Part shown: positions 35,095 to 48,246 of the stretch, piece after piece | Layout of the letters: every line of letters begins with the position of its first letter | How positions within the stretch are numbered: position 1 is the stretch's first letter | NCBI RefSeq assembly: GCF_007655135.1 | Contig: NC_045131.1 | Coordinates: 2,108,001 to 2,172,000 of the forward strand | Direction: 5' to 3' | From: Punica granatum | Lineage: Eukaryota; Streptophyta; Magnoliopsida; Myrtales; Lythraceae | Length of the DNA stretch: 64,000 nt | Position numbers and translations under genes: made by a program | The notes under the pieces: generated by a model | Database searches by the model: none | The model's input: only the letters and a program-made list of their open reading frames with translations | What the model was told of the DNA's origin: nothing

Positions 35095-38000
35095 GGATGG
35101 GGGATTGTTGAAATATTTTCTTGCTGCTAAACAACTACACATAATAAAGAAGGTTCGCGCTTTTCAGGATTTCGGTTCATGTCATGGGGGGTGCTCATTG
35201 AATCCTAAGCATCAAGATCGATAAACATATAAATTTGGGTAACAATGGGCAAAATCACAATGATTATTACTGTACAATCCGACAGATGAGCCTATAACTA
35301 CCAAGTACCACCAGTTGATCTTTAAAGGTGGTTGTCTATGTTTGCACGCGCAATCAACTACCTATGAATCTGCGAGATTGATAAACTTGGAATAATGATC
35401 CATACAACAGGAAGCAATTTATGATTGGCAAATTGAAATTAAACTATTCGATCTAGCTATTATGAAAAATATGAAAATTCAAGACTGATAATGAATATCT
35501 TAATTATGTAATAGAAGCATACAAAGTCTCTCTCGTTTTTCTATTTTTATAGCATTACCCTCATATTGAACAGGATCTTCATGAAGGAGCTTAATTCTAA
35601 ATGGACAAGTGTAGATCTATATATAATTTATTGCTTCTATATATATATATATATATAGACAGCGATATGTATATATGTTGTCTTCATCAACTAGTCTAAA
35701 TCCTAGATAAAATGATCACAGCTGGGGACAAATATTATTATATTGCATTAACTTCAGGTTCTCTCCTCTTATTGGCGTCAAAATATTTATACTCAATCAT
35801 GTTATCAATACATTTGCTCGCATTAATGTTAAAAGGAAGACCGTTTAGTTTAACTAATTGAAAACACTTCACATTATATTACCTTCGGAAAAGACAAGTT
35901 TCAATCTTATTAACACAGTTTGGTAGACGGGAATAAAATGAAATGAAATAATATTATATTCTTCAACTCCAATTTTTTTTTATATGTTATTATTTTGAAG
36001 AGTTAGCATTCCATTTAAAGAACAATTTTCCTTTAACTTGATGGATGCTCTTCCCTTAAAAAACTTAAAGAAATAGTCATTTCATCACTTGTACTAAGTT
36101 TTATATGATCATATATTTTCTTCTAAATTATTATATATAAAATTTTATTTATGTAAAATGATATTTTGATAAATAAGTTTATTTACTTAAAAGAAAATTT
36201 TCAAGTTCTCAAATTCAACTTAAAAATTGTTATTTTTCTCTAAGCACTAGTACATATTTCAAATGCATTTCATTCTTTTTCATTTCATTCCGGCATATCA
36301 AACATGACCTTAGCGCTCCTTGATAATAAGAAAGAATTTTACAAACTAATGACACGATACTATTTAATAGACGCGAATGTTGATCTTCAATATGGATAAA
36401 TAACTGGGTAGAAATAGCAATACGATGTGTATATATATATATATATATTTTTGTGATAATAACTGCATGCCTGGATTGCTCGATTTTTTTTTCTTATTAT
36501 TTCTTAGAAATATCGATATTTTCCTTGGGACACATGCATGCTTATATATGTTCAGATTAGGCACGTGAATGCATGGTTTTACAGTATAGTAAAATAATTG
36601 GCAAAAAAATAAAGAAGATGCATGCATCATTTGAGAATCCGAGAATCCATATATATATATATATTGAAATTATCATCGAGACATTATTAGAAAACCGTGA
36701 GGCTCTAATTATGAACATCCTAGTCGAACTAATGCTCACTTACCCTAAATCTGTGCACAAAACCATCCAAAGTTCAATTTGTTACTAGCGGAAAGTCGAC
36801 AATATATATATATACACATACATGTGATACACAAATGAGTTGAGATGTGGAGAGGATTAATATTGTATCCGGGGCTGTGTATATGCACGCGATTAGACAC
36901 GGAGATATATATATTATATGCATATACATGGAAAAAAAAATGTCAAGTGTGCACAGTATGGGCATGTGTGTATATATGTATATGTATAAAACTGGAGCTA
37001 CATCATACCAAAATTCATTTTTTTTGGCGGAATGAAAGGCTAGGTCGGGTTATTAGCCCGATGTGGCTGTCCCAACTAAGGGAACCTAATCGCCACGGAA
37101 TGTTCCTTTCGCCATAACTCGCTGAGACTTTAGCTCTAGTTGGTCAGCCCCACCAACACACTGGTGAATTAAGTCCAATGCCCACTGGATCAAGCATTAT
37201 GGGCCGACCACCGCCATCCTATAATACACCTATATAGTGGCGAGCTCTACATCCTCAGTGATGTTCGAACCCGTGATGTTTAAGTAGAGCGCTTAATGCT
37301 TAACCAGTAGACCACCGTGTTAGTGGTATGTATGTGTACCCTTTGAAATAGCTAATAGCTCTTCTAAAAAAACTAGGGCAAATTAAGGAGCACATGGATG
37401 AATAATTAAAGTGTGCTTCACAATTTATATAGCAAAGTGCTAATACAAAGATTTTTTTTTCCGGTTATAAAAAAAGTTCATTGGCTTAGTAAAATGTATG
37501 CTTATATGAAGATTTAAAACATCTATATTATATACTGTTATATATATATAGAAACTAACATTTGGGACAATCTTGATTTATTTTACTTGCAACCATAACC
37601 TTATTCCATTTACATGGAATATATATATATATATATATATATATGCGATATACGTAGTATATATTGCTCAATGAAGGACCGCCAACTGTGTGAAAACTTA
37701 TCAGTCCAGCTAATTTTGAATTTTCAAATTTCATTGATTTTTTACCCACTTTTTCATTACTAACATCTCATATCTTATTAGCGCTGGAAATACATATAGA
37801 ATATATATATATATACACATACACCGACACACATGTATTGTCAAATAACTCGCAATATCTTTGATCATGTTTTTCAATTCCACTGCCTTTTTCTTCTAAG
37901 TCTCTCTAATATAGATATATATGGATATGAATCCAACTGCATGTGATGTGAGCATCCAAACTAAGACGAGCTAGCAAGCTGGATACACAGTCAAAAGAGA

Positions 38001-39082
38001 TACAGTAACTACCAAAGCCTCGGCTTCCTCTCCTAAAGAAGATTAAATATATAATTATATATATTATCCAAAGCAAATGTAATCTTAACACACACACACA
38101 CACATATATATTTATTACTCTCCCAAAAAGAGATTATATTGATCTTGATAAACTATGTGGGGCTCTCAAGATTAGAATTTTGTCCTCTTGGGGGCCCACA
38201 AATTAAGGACTACGAGGATTAACTTCAATCTTTCCCTGAAGTCGTATATTTTAGGAAAAAAATATTTGATAAGTAATACATAACTACTTGATTGTGTAAA
38301 ATTCCATTTGAAATTATAAGTGTCTCATCATATAATTCTCACATCTGATAGTAGGACACTTGTCATTTTGGGGGTGAAGTTTATATAATGGGACACTTGT
38401 CACCCAACATTTTCTTAAATTTTAGGATTTGCAGCACTTATTAAACCTAATATTTATTTTCATTGAATTAATTATATAAACAGTTGAGATTCCTCAAGGA
38501 CAAGATTCTTGGTCCCAAAAAGATCCTATATTTTTCCCCTAATCTCTTATTTAACTGAATAATAAAAATATATATCCATGAACTAATAGCGATTAATCCA
38601 TCATCTGCACAAATAGCAACATATAACAAAAACGACATACTTTGTCATTTACCACACAAAAGAAAAAAAGAAAAAGAAAAAGAAAAAGAAAAAAGCGCAC
38701 TTTATCATAGTGTTTCAAGAATCCCAAGCAAGACATAGAATGAAACACAAACAGCAAAACTAATCATCATAAGCGTACTAAGGAAAAAAACGAAAATGAA
38801 ATCCAAACATATAAACACGTCACACTTTTTGGCCATAACCTTGGCCTTCTCTATATTAACATTCACAATAAAATATCTTAGCTAGGGAGGGCAGCCTCCA
38901 ATCTCGTGTCACACGAGGGATTGGGACAATATTTTACGCGTATATACTTCCTAGTCTAATATGACGGACGCCTGCCGTTGTCCGGTCACAGTATCTGTGT
39001 TGCGTCGGTAAATCACATGCACCCGGTCCATAAGGAAACTTTCTCTCCGAATTCAAGAGTCTGAAATTTAGTACCAAGCATT
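35095..39082. other. AT-rich intergenic region
   Basis: About 4 kb with many (TA)n tracts (near 35637-35659, 36431-36448, 36648-36662, 37618-37644, 37800-37815), an (A/G)-rich tract at about 38656-38697 and one SINE (37019-37327). No protein-coding gene or RNA is recognised. The small open frames here are low-complexity translations of TA repeats. Confidence 0.55.
37019..37327 (-). mobile_element. tRNA-derived SINE (family 2), about 309 bp
   Basis: Read on the minus strand it starts CCACTAACACGGTGGTC. A-box-like TGGTCTACTGG and B-box-like GGGTTCGAACATC are separated by about 35 bases, as in a tRNA. About 240 bases of non-tRNA body follow, and it ends in A-rich CCGCCAAAAAAAATG. The body differs from family 1. 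Flanking duplications are not clear. Confidence 0.7.
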
Positions 39083-41363
39083 TCATGCTTCAGTGCTCTC
39101 AATTTCAACGTTGTTGGATCCCATGGCTCCTATAGCAGCTGTTGTCGGAGTTGCACTACTAGTGTTGGCAGTACTATCGTTACCTTGTCCGAGAAGACTG
39201 CTCATGGATCGGGCTTTGACCACCCCGAGCTTCGCCCCCTTCTTGATCTTTTTCTCATCGATAATTAGATCTTCGTCTTCTTTGTCTTTTGGCTCTTTCA
39301 GTGTGGCTTGGGATGATCCCAGCAGCACCGGTGCTGTTGGTGGCTTGTTCTGGTGGCGGCTGCGCACGTTTGTCATGCTCCGGAGCCGCCCCTTGCCCAA
39401 GTGATGCTCGCAGAGGGAATAACCCACCAGGGTGGGCTGACAGCACCGCCATCCCCGGCCGTTTACTCTGCTGCACCTCGACCCCTCCAGGACCGCCCCA
39501 GCACCACCCCCTCTTCCCCTCTTCCTTACAATGCTCCTGCTCGTGCACGAAATATTCTTGACCGCATTCTTGATTTCATCTCTTCCTCCTCCTTCCTCTT
39601 CGTCATCATCATTCTGATTTCTTCTTTTCTTCTGCGGAAGAAATGCACTGCTTGTTCCCCCACTCCACCCCCCACCTGCGAGTGAACCACAGATATATGC
39701 ACAATATATCGGGATTAAAACAAACCCCACATGCAATAACCTATATATCAGCCAGCCATTATTCCTTTAATATATATATATATATATATATGGCATACGC
39801 TTTCAAGGACTTCCTTCATATAACAACGTCCATATTGTTCACTCAGGAGCCAACGTATGGCTTCTATATGACGACAATATCCATTGTTCATTCGTGAGCT
39901 AACATATGACATATGAATCAAGCATAAAGGGTCAAAATCAGCTTGTGAAATTATGTGAAGCTTCTGCATAAAACCACTGACAACTGCACGGGTAAGTCGT
40001 TGGGCCTATAAGTTTGTGGGCAGCAGCAAAATCTCAGATAACTGGGGTTTCATTAGCACAACATGAAAGCTTCGCTCGATGACAGTGTACATTTCTCATT
40101 TTAGAGCGAAATAAAGCGTACCGATTAATTATAAGCTATCTCTATAGTACAAACATTGAACTCGTACCTGAATGCAAAGTGCCCGACTGGTGAAGTACCT
40201 TTGTAGACCCACCGAGGTTCATAGGAGTCGTCGAAACACTAGACATCCAGATAATGTACGCAACGCCGGGGCCCAAGAGAGAAAACGATCCCAGAGCCAC
40301 AACAAATTGGTATTATAAAGATATAACGCAAAATTGAGAAAAGAAAAGGTAAAGGGTGCAATATACATACATACATACATATACATATATATGGAGAGAG
40401 AGAAAGAGATGTAAGCATAATGTGTGGAGAGAAAATGTGTGTGTGGGTGGGTTTTCTAGGAGCTTGGAGTTGCTGGGGGAAGCTAGGGGACCAGCATCCG
40501 ATGCTAACGTGCACCGCACCAGCTAGCTTAGCTCTCTCTCTTGTATTAGTTGGGACAGACAGCTCAAATTATTATTCAACCCACTCAAAAAAAAAAAAGA
40601 ACAAAAGATTAAAGTCTCTCTCTCTCTCTCTTTCTTGCTAGCTCTAGAGAGAGAGAGAGAGAGAGATCAGTAGATTAATAAGAGTATTCAACTGAGCTCA
40701 TCAAGTAGAATTACAAAACAGTGCAATTTCCACTCACATGGGATTAATAATAATGGATCTTTTCATTAAAATTTTGTTGGGTCTAATCTCGTGAAGGATT
40801 TATATAATATGCGTGTCTGTATATGATTATGAGAATATATATAGGATTAACTTCTTCATTTTTCATTATTATTATTAAATCTCCAGTCCACCCCCCTTTT
40901 CTTACCTGGAATCATTGGGGATGAGCTTCTCCTCTCCATTGATCACCATCTCCTGCCAATATGTGTACCACCCCATAATCACTGATATTTGCTTAATCTC
41001 GTCGACGAATTAATTCGGGTTTTGCACTTGAATTGAATTAGGATGATGCAAAAAAAAAAAAAAAACCTTTTTGACAGTAGTGCAATAATAATCTCAGAGT
41101 TTAGTGTAACTCACGGGTTCATCCATGGCCCTGGAGACGCTGATCGGGGCCCGATTGGGCGCCTGATCGGATGGCTTGGAATTCTTGTCGATATCATCGG
41201 CGGTGGCGGGAGCAGTGGGGTGGAGGAGGAGTTGCACTGGCGGGAGCTGGGACAGGCCATCGGAGCTGGAGTGGGAGAAGGGATCTGAGAGTGACAGCGA
41301 TGAGAGGGGAACCGGCGAGAGAGACGAGAGCGGAAGCGGGACTTGTCTCTTCCTGATCCTCAT
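39083..41363 (-). CDS. WRC-domain protein
   Basis: Four exons on the minus strand: 41363-41115, 40952-40906, 40238-40168, 39675-39083. All are GT-AG and in phase, giving 319 residues. The start MRIRKRQ is chosen because such a basic start is familiar from WRC-only proteins; an in-frame ATG 24 codons upstream (41435) is the alternative. The WRC domain (about 188-225) shows the zinc ligands as C-x9-C-x10-C-x2-H with RGWRC in the middle. Acidic DDDEEE and basic RKRGRG patches precede it. WRC is the DNA-contacting half of growth-regulating factors, but no QLQ domain is present, so this is not a canonical GRF. A nuclear role is inferred. Confidence 0.85.
40611..40668. repeat. (CT)n/(AG)n inverted repeat in a WRC intron
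   Basis: A run of CT (about 40615-40631) and a run of AG (about 40646-40666) flank a short TTCTTGCTAGCTCTAG loop. They can form a long hairpin in the pre-mRNA of the intron between exons 2 and 3. Confidence 0.85.
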
Positions 41364-44300
41364 ATGCCTTCTCTTCTTCCTTGCACGTCGGAGATCAGAG
41401 ACGAAGACCGCCGCAAACAGTAAGAAATTCCTCACCGGTCTCGCACGGATTCGACCGATGACGACGAAGAAGGACGAGAAGGAGGAGGAGCAACGAAGGA
41501 GAAGGAGAAGAAGCGCAGACGGACACAGGAAAAACCTCTGACGATCTCTCCCCCTCTATTGAATACTTCTTCTCCTTTCTTCTCAGTGCAACGCCGGGCT
41601 CAGAGCTGCTGCTTGGCTTCGGCCTGCTTCACTTTCTCTCTCTATCGCCTTAGGGGACTGCACTGCACAATTTACTTTCTCTCTCTAACTTTTTATTCGT
41701 TGCACCACAAAGACAAAGTAGGAGGGAGAGGAGAGGGGAGGGAGGAAGGAAGGAAGGAAGATGAGAACGAGAGGAGAGAGCACAGGACTCGTAAAAATGG
41801 AGGGAAAGCACGTGCGAACCCTCTGGGGATGGCACGTGCGGGAACCGGCTGCAGCGGTAGCCGGTAACCGTAAGTTGGGGGACGGAGTACGGATTATTAT
41901 GGATTGGTGCCAGAGCGGAAGGAATAGGAAAGGCAAATGGAGGAATTCACAAATACGATGGATGAGTAGTTTTATTTATCGTTCTACTCCTTTTTCTATT
42001 ATTACTATTATTATTATTATTATTGTTGTTGTTGTTGTTGTTGTTGTTTTGAGAACACGAGCTGTTTTCAATTTGAGCGACAATTTCTCAGGCATCAGTT
42101 TGGTTCTAAACACAAATTACTTATAGTTTATTTTTGAATTTGGATTTCAAAAAAAGATTGTCCATTTTTAAGCACAATTTGCTAACAATAAGATGCATTA
42201 AGAATTCTTTTAATTTTATTGAATAGAATATGGTAAATAGAGCAAGATGAACCGACGTGTATTAATACAGCTTACAGGTGGTTCAACGCAATTTTTCACT
42301 TAGATAATATTTTGATTCGAGTTTTGTGAATGGAGAAAATTAATAATTAAAGTTTTACCTCTTAATAATTCAATCCAGCTCAAATCTACATATAATATAT
42401 AATGTCGAGCCATTTTCCTAAGGTCGTAGCCATATATGTACATCTGGTAAAATAGAAACTTCTCACGCGTTTGTAACCGCTCACGCTAATTGACAATATA
42501 TGTATTTATAGTTAGAACCTAATGATTTTCCCAATAATCAAAGATGCACAGCGAAAAATGAAGTAAAAAAAAAAAAAAAAAAAGGAGGAAAGGCAGTTGA
42601 AAATTTAATAATGAGAAAAAAAAAAAGGAGGGAGGAAGAAGGAGAAAAGGAATCAGCCAGGTGGGGCCCGCAACTCACTGGCAACGACCGATATGCTGCT
42701 TGTTAACTCCCTACCCTCCCCCAATCGCAGCATTGCATTTGCATCGCCATCCCAGCCCTACGCTTATGCTTAGCCCCCTCACACATCCTATTTCGTGACT
42801 GACTCTGCTCGTCTTCTCCTCTGCGTAGACTATACACAATCATCGTTGTCATCATCATCATCATTATTGTTATTATTATTTTCTTTATTCCCGGCCCATC
42901 TTATTATTATTAGTAAACCAGCTCGGCATATCGATCGAGAAGGGGCTGCGAACGCAATTGATCTATCACGTCTCCCGTGCGGTCTCTATCGGATCATGGC
43001 CCGATGCTAGTGGTACCATCATGAACATAGGTTATTCTCATTTCGAGTTTGATTCGAGCGAGTTGCATGGTTGAATCATACCGATTTGCTCGCTCGCAAG
43101 AATTATTAATTACTTGAACTCAATCGTCTGATGACATCTGCACGGCAAAGGAATCAGTAATCTTGCCCAATTTCCCTAATTTGGCTGTTGCACGATTGCT
43201 CTAGCTACTTGATCTTATTTCATCGTAACACCGTACACTTGTGATTTGATTAATTAGTATCTATAATTTATACCCGCACGCTGAACACCTACCACGTACG
43301 AACTGGCTGCATTGCTATTAATAAACAAATCAATCCGATTAAAACGGGTTAATTAATTACTAATATAATGGTGTTGAGCTCAAAAAAGGACCGACTTCTT
43401 AATTTGGCTCACCTAGTCGTATTCAATTGACTGCGCCGGCCCATTCATTATTATTATTATTATTATTTCTTTTATCTTTATTAATTTCAATGTCCTAATT
43501 GTGATAACTTCACTTGATTAATTAGTAGGGGATTATGTTATACTTCTCTCTCTATCTCTCTTTTTAGCTCGCCGAAAAGAAAGACCTATCCGGTGCTCTT
43601 CCTTTGCGTGACGAGACGAATAGTCGATGTTGTCGCCTCCCTCGTTAATTCGTTCCATGAAATTTGTATAATCATATGGAAGTAACTTAAGAGCCCCGAT
43701 TTTCTATTCTCTATCCAGATGTTTGAAGGAGTAAATCTTAATTGGGCTATGATGATTTATGGATCCATTTCATATATATCTCTGCTGGGTCTGAAATTGG
43801 GCCGATGGACTCTTGTGAGTCCGGCCCAATCAGATCAGACCGAAAAGGCTGGATGATCGGGCCGGGTCTTGATAGAACTTAGAAGCAGGCATCGAGAAGA
43901 TTGTGAATGATATCCAAAACGATGCCTGCTCTTCTATACGGGGATGAGGCTGTGCCCAAAATATATATATACATACATACATGCATACATACATAAAACA
44001 TTTGTTTGAAATATTTTAGAATGTCAACTTCTACAGAAAAAAAACTTAATACTTATTAGGGTGATAAGAATCTCAAGATTTTTTTTTATTCATTTCGAGA
44101 GAATGAAATTAAAAATTAGTTAAATTATGTAGAAAATAAATATAATTATTTATACTACTGCATTTAATACATAATAAACGTATAACTACATCGTGTAATT
44201 TAGACAGATAGATGCTACTCTAATACTCATGCAATGCAATTTTATTATCTCTTGTACTTTTATTTTAAGTAAACTTATCTAGTTAATCACTATATCTATA

Positions 44301-45180
44301 TATCCTTTGAAGACTGGTACTTTATGATACTATATCTATATACGTTTATATTCTTATTGAATACTTAAATTTTTTTGTTAGAAACGACTAAGTTTTATAA
44401 TATATACAAAATAAGTTAACGTAATTTTTCACAATGTAATATCAAAGAAAAAGAAACAAATGAAATATAAAAATTATCATTTGAAAATTTTAGACTCGTG
44501 CATCGTAGATGTCAAATTAATCTTGTAATTTTTGGCAGAAGCGAGAATCAAGAAAATCGTGATTGATAGCTAAGCCTAAATGGCTGTGGTTTGATATGGA
44601 TCCCCTGTTAGCTCATGTGGGATCTACATTGAGCAATTATTATGGCTGATCCTATTAGAATAGACGGAATCCATTCCGTCGAACACGCATTTGAAGGAGT
44701 ACCATTTCAACAATCACGGGTCTCAGAGTAGCCCGCGACCTATGGCTCATTTCAAAGGCTCCAATGCCAACATGGGCAAATTTGCACCATGAGCGGCAAT
44801 GGCAAGGGAAAAATTTATCTAGTACGAGGTTGGCATGGCGCGTTTAAATCAAACCCAATGAGACTTGTAACTTGGGGGAAGTTCAACTGGGTAGCGACTG
44901 CATCAGCCAGGTGTAACGTGCAACTTGACCGATCAAGAAGGTTGGCTCGAACTCAAACAACCCCGTAATGAATTAAGTCGAGATGGACTACCTACGATAT
45001 AATTAGGTGGCGTTTGATTAAAAACGAATATCGAGGTTGATATTACATACATACATGGGCTCCCGATTTTCCATTTCCCCTACTCTCGAGAGATATTTTC
45101 CCTTAATCTAAGGATTCCCGAACCAAAATATATTGCGTAGTGCGAGTCATATAGTTTGGAAGGTAAATAAAAGGGAAGCG
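41364..45180. other. WRC-gene 5' flank and gene-poor spacer
   Basis: The first about 450 bases are purine/pyrimidine-rich and probably hold the WRC 5' UTR and promoter. The rest has (ATT)n(GTT)n at 41998-42048, an ATC/ATT triplet tract at about 42853-42882 and ACAT repeats at about 43970-43996. A- and T-runs occur throughout. No gene or RNA is recognised. Confidence 0.5.
41998..42048. repeat. (ATT)n(GTT)n compound trinucleotide microsatellite
   Basis: About eight ATT units (one interrupted by ACT) switch to about seven GTT units. Confidence 0.9.
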
Positions 45181-46078
45181 TTGATGGATGGGATGGGATC
45201 AAGATGCAGCGATTCCATTCCTTCCAGCAGTCCACGTTGGGGGTTTCAAATGGAGCGAATGCAGAGGATTATTGTTTCCGCTCCAGCTCTCTTCTCTCTC
45301 TAGAGCTCCATTGAGGGACTTGGAATTCATTCACAGACACACTCTCTCTCTCTCTAGCTCGGCTGGGCTGATTACCCTCTCTCTTCTCCCTCCCTCCCTC
45401 CCTTCCTCCCTCTTGCTGGGGGTTCTCTTCGTCTCATATAGTAATCGAAGATGTTCCATTCCGAGTCAACTCGGACTCGCCTGAGCTCCCCTGAAGACGA
45501 CCGAAGCTACTGCCTTTTCCTCGAATGAGCCCACAGCTCCGAGTTAGCGCCCGAGCTCTGACCCCCGATCTTCGAGCCCATCCCTCTCTCTGCCCAGGTC
45601 TCCGATTGTTTCCCGATTCTCGCTCTTCTTCTTCCCCCGTTGTTCTTCTCTTTCGCCTGAATTGTCTTATTCTGAGCCACAACCTCTGCGGCTCATTTCT
45701 CCGCTTCGCTTCTGTGTTTCTGGGCTGAATTAGGGTTTGTATTTGTCCTCAATGTCTTCGATTTTTGCGACCTGACGTATTCGGATCTGTGATTTTCTCT
45801 AATTGGCACAAAAGGGGTTTTTTTTTTTATGGAATTAGGTTTGGGGAATTTGCTTCATGAAGGTGCAATTTTGGCATCGGAGTATGCTTAATTCGTGAGG
45901 GCAGAAGAGGCTTTAGAGATCTAGGGTTGTTCTCTTCTATTCTGCTGAGTGTTCGATAGTTTTGCGGCCTGAATTCCTTGATTGTTGAATAAAGCTCTCT
46001 GCTTTTTGGCTCGGTTGATGATAGAGGGAGGACGCTTGATCTGAGGTTTGTTCAATCCTTGAGGAAATATAGTTTCTG
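45181..46078 (+). other. Promoter and 5' leader of the RING gene
   Basis: CT-rich tracts at about 45287-45302 and 45341-45356, then about 700 bases without a long frame before the RING ATG. Donor-like sites are present (for example CCCAG|GTCTCC at about 45598), so a leader intron is possible, but no join can be chosen from sequence alone. Confidence 0.4.
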
Positions 46079-47350
46079 ATGGCGGAGGAGACGTCCAATG
46101 CAATGAACCTTGACTTGAATTTGGGCCCGAGCCCAAGTCCTGAGCCAGGGTCAGGATCTGTGCCTGTTGAGGCCCCAAGTTTGGATGACTGGATGGATGA
46201 ACCCATACGTAGGCTTAGGGATGCTGCTCGACACAGGGCCCGCCAACGATGGAGATGGAGGCAGCTCCAAAATCCGCCAGGGGCTCCTAGCTTCCCCATG
46301 GACTTGAATGAACTGATGGTGAACCCTGCTAATGGGACAGCGTTACAAGCTGGTGAGGGTAGTGCTGCTGCAGGAGAGAGAGCTGATGAGATACCAAAAT
46401 CATGCGAGAATAATACAGGTTTTGCAGAAAATGCGGAGGCAGATAAGAAGGATGATGGTGAGAAGGGTGGTGGGAGTGATGGGAGCTTCTTTGACTGTAA
46501 TATTTGTTTGGACTTGGCTAGAGACCCGGTCGTAACCTGTTGTGGCCACTTGTTTTGCTGGCCATGCCTTTATCGATGGTTGCATCTTCATCCGGATGTG
46601 AAGGAATGCCCAGTGTGCAAGGGGGAGGTGACGGTTAAGAATGTGACCCCGATATATGGTCGTGGGAACCATGGCCGTGAACCTGAAGATGATTCAGGTC
46701 TCAAGATCCCTCTTAGGCCCCATGCACGCCGTGTTGAAAGCTTGAGGCAGACTATTCAGAGAACCACCTTTAACATCCCCATGGAAGAGATGATTCGGCG
46801 CCTTGGGAGTAGATTTGAGTTGACCGGGAATCTGATTCCACCACCAGAACCTGATTCTACACGTGAAACGGTAACGAGGACTAGTTCCCTGCTTGATAGG
46901 TTCTTGCTGACTCGTGGAATGCGTAACAGAGACCAAAATCCTGTCTTGGCTCCAGATGATCCAGTTGATTTGGCACAAAGTGGTGCCACTAGCCTTGAGG
47001 GCAGTGAAAACCGTCGGCTCCATTCTATCTTACTTAGAAGATCACAATCTCACAGAAACGCGCTTTCTTCGCTCTCGTCTGCGCTCACTGCTGAGAGATT
47101 GGTAGAGGCATATTTTCGTAATCATAATTTAGGAAGGAATCAGGAGCAGCCTCCTCCAGTTGATGATAGGGATTCCTTCTCAAGCATTGCGGCTGTCATA
47201 AATCCTGAGAGTCAAGTGGACACTGCCATGGAGATTGATTCTTTGGTGTCCCTTTCGACATCATCTTCCAGGCGAAGGAGCGACGCATCAAGGGTTTCAG
47301 ATTTGGATAGTGGGGATTCTCGTGCACCCAGGAGGAGGCGGTTAAATTAA
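46079..47350 (+). CDS. RING-type E3 ubiquitin ligase, MUSE1/MUSE2-like
   Basis: A single coding exon of 423 codons. The N-terminus carries MNLDLNLGP, a LxLxL EAR-like phrase also seen in the Arabidopsis MUSE1/MUSE2 proteins as I recall them. A C3HC4 RING finger spans about 140-182: CNIC, CCGHLFCWPC, CPVC, with Trp before the last Cys pair. RMA-type E3s have a similar RING but are much shorter with a C-terminal anchor. This protein has no obvious terminal membrane helix and ends in a basic RAPRRRRLN. MUSE proteins promote turnover of TNL-receptor regulators in immunity; that function here is inference from family. A possible intron lies in its 3' UTR. Confidence 0.9.
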   Translation: MAEETSNAMNLDLNLGPSPSPEPGSGSVPVEAPSLDDWMDEPIRRLRDAARHRARQRWRWRQLQNPPGAPSFPMDLNELMVNPANGTALQAGEGSAAAGERADEIPKSCENNTGFAENAEADKKDDGEKGGGSDGSFFDCNICLDLARDPVVTCCGHLFCWPCLYRWLHLHPDVKECPVCKGEVTVKNVTPIYGRGNHGREPEDDSGLKIPLRPHARRVESLRQTIQRTTFNIPMEEMIRRLGSRFELTGNLIPPPEPDSTRETVTRTSSLLDRFLLTRGMRNRDQNPVLAPDDPVDLAQSGATSLEGSENRRLHSILLRRSQSHRNALSSLSSALTAERLVEAYFRNHNLGRNQEQPPPVDDRDSFSSIAAVINPESQVDTAMEIDSLVSLSTSSSRRRSDASRVSDLDSGDSRAPRRRRLN

Positions 47351-47412
47351 ATGCTGTTCATCTTGCTATAGTTGACTCCTGGGCATCTGAGAGTTTTGTT
47401 CTCCATAACCAA

Positions 47413-48246
47413 GTAAGTTTATCATTAATCTGTTGCTCACAATTTACCAAATTATTCGCTTTTGCCATTGCATTGTCTTTGGTCCTATCGTGCCATGATG
47501 AAACTGTTGGCTTGAATCACGATTGCCTTCTCCCTGTAGCATTTATTATTCTGTTATTTCATTTCAAATGGCAAGAATTCGGAAATGTAGCTACATGATT
47601 CTCCAGAGTCTTTGGTCAATGGTCTCACTGACGACATAGTGCCGCGGAAAGTAAATAAGCATATTTTTGAAGTGTGTGATAATAAATCACCCGAAAGCAG
47701 GTCTTATCTGCTGCTGTTGGTTACATAATATTTTAAAATTTTTTGCCAGTGATCAGTCTTTCCATTGTGAAAGTCTTGAAGATATCTACATGATTGATAT
47801 GTTGTGCGCTTACACATGTTGCGTCTTAAGAGGCTAAAAGCTGTAGCCTTACCTACACGTGTAGCTCTTTGGAGAACTTTTCTTTTCTATGCGTCGGTTT
47901 CCAATCTATTGATACACTTGGGACATGAAAAATTGGTCATGGCATTTCTGGTCCATGCTGACATCTGAACATCGGTTTTACTTAATGTATATTCTACATG
48001 ACTTCTGAACTGTATCAGGCTGTGTTGCATCACATACTTCCTCGAGTTTATTACACTCAGTTTGGCTCCTCTTCCTCAAGTGTATTGTCAGTTGCTCTTT
48101 AGTTATGTTTCTCAGTGATGATAGTTAAAGCCAGTTTCTTCATAAGCGTTTTCTTTTTCCCCCCATTGAATAAACTCTAGGTTACTTGCTGGTGCTTGAT
48201 GTTATCTATGAATAAACTCAGATGCTTGTGTCTGCTCTGTTGTCAG
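47413..48246 (+). other. Possible intron in the RING-gene 3' UTR
   Basis: The donor AACCAA|GTAAGTTT lies 62 bases after the stop codon and the acceptor CTGTTGTCAG|AAGAAGG is at 48246. The stretch between is T-rich like an intron. If spliced, the exon junction would sit just beyond the distance that can trigger nonsense-mediated decay in plants. No coding sequence is inside. Confidence 0.45.

Noticed and set aside
36364..37035. Short frames rich in Ile and Tyr in the 35-39 kb spacer
   Set aside because: They are read-throughs of (TA)n microsatellites.
38656..38697. (AAAAAG)n tract considered as a retroelement tail
   Set aside because: No element body or target duplication is visible beside it; treated as simple sequence.
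41364..41435. Longer N-terminus for the WRC protein
   Set aside because: The extra 24 residues are possible but the MRIRKRQ start fits the family better; kept only as an alternative.
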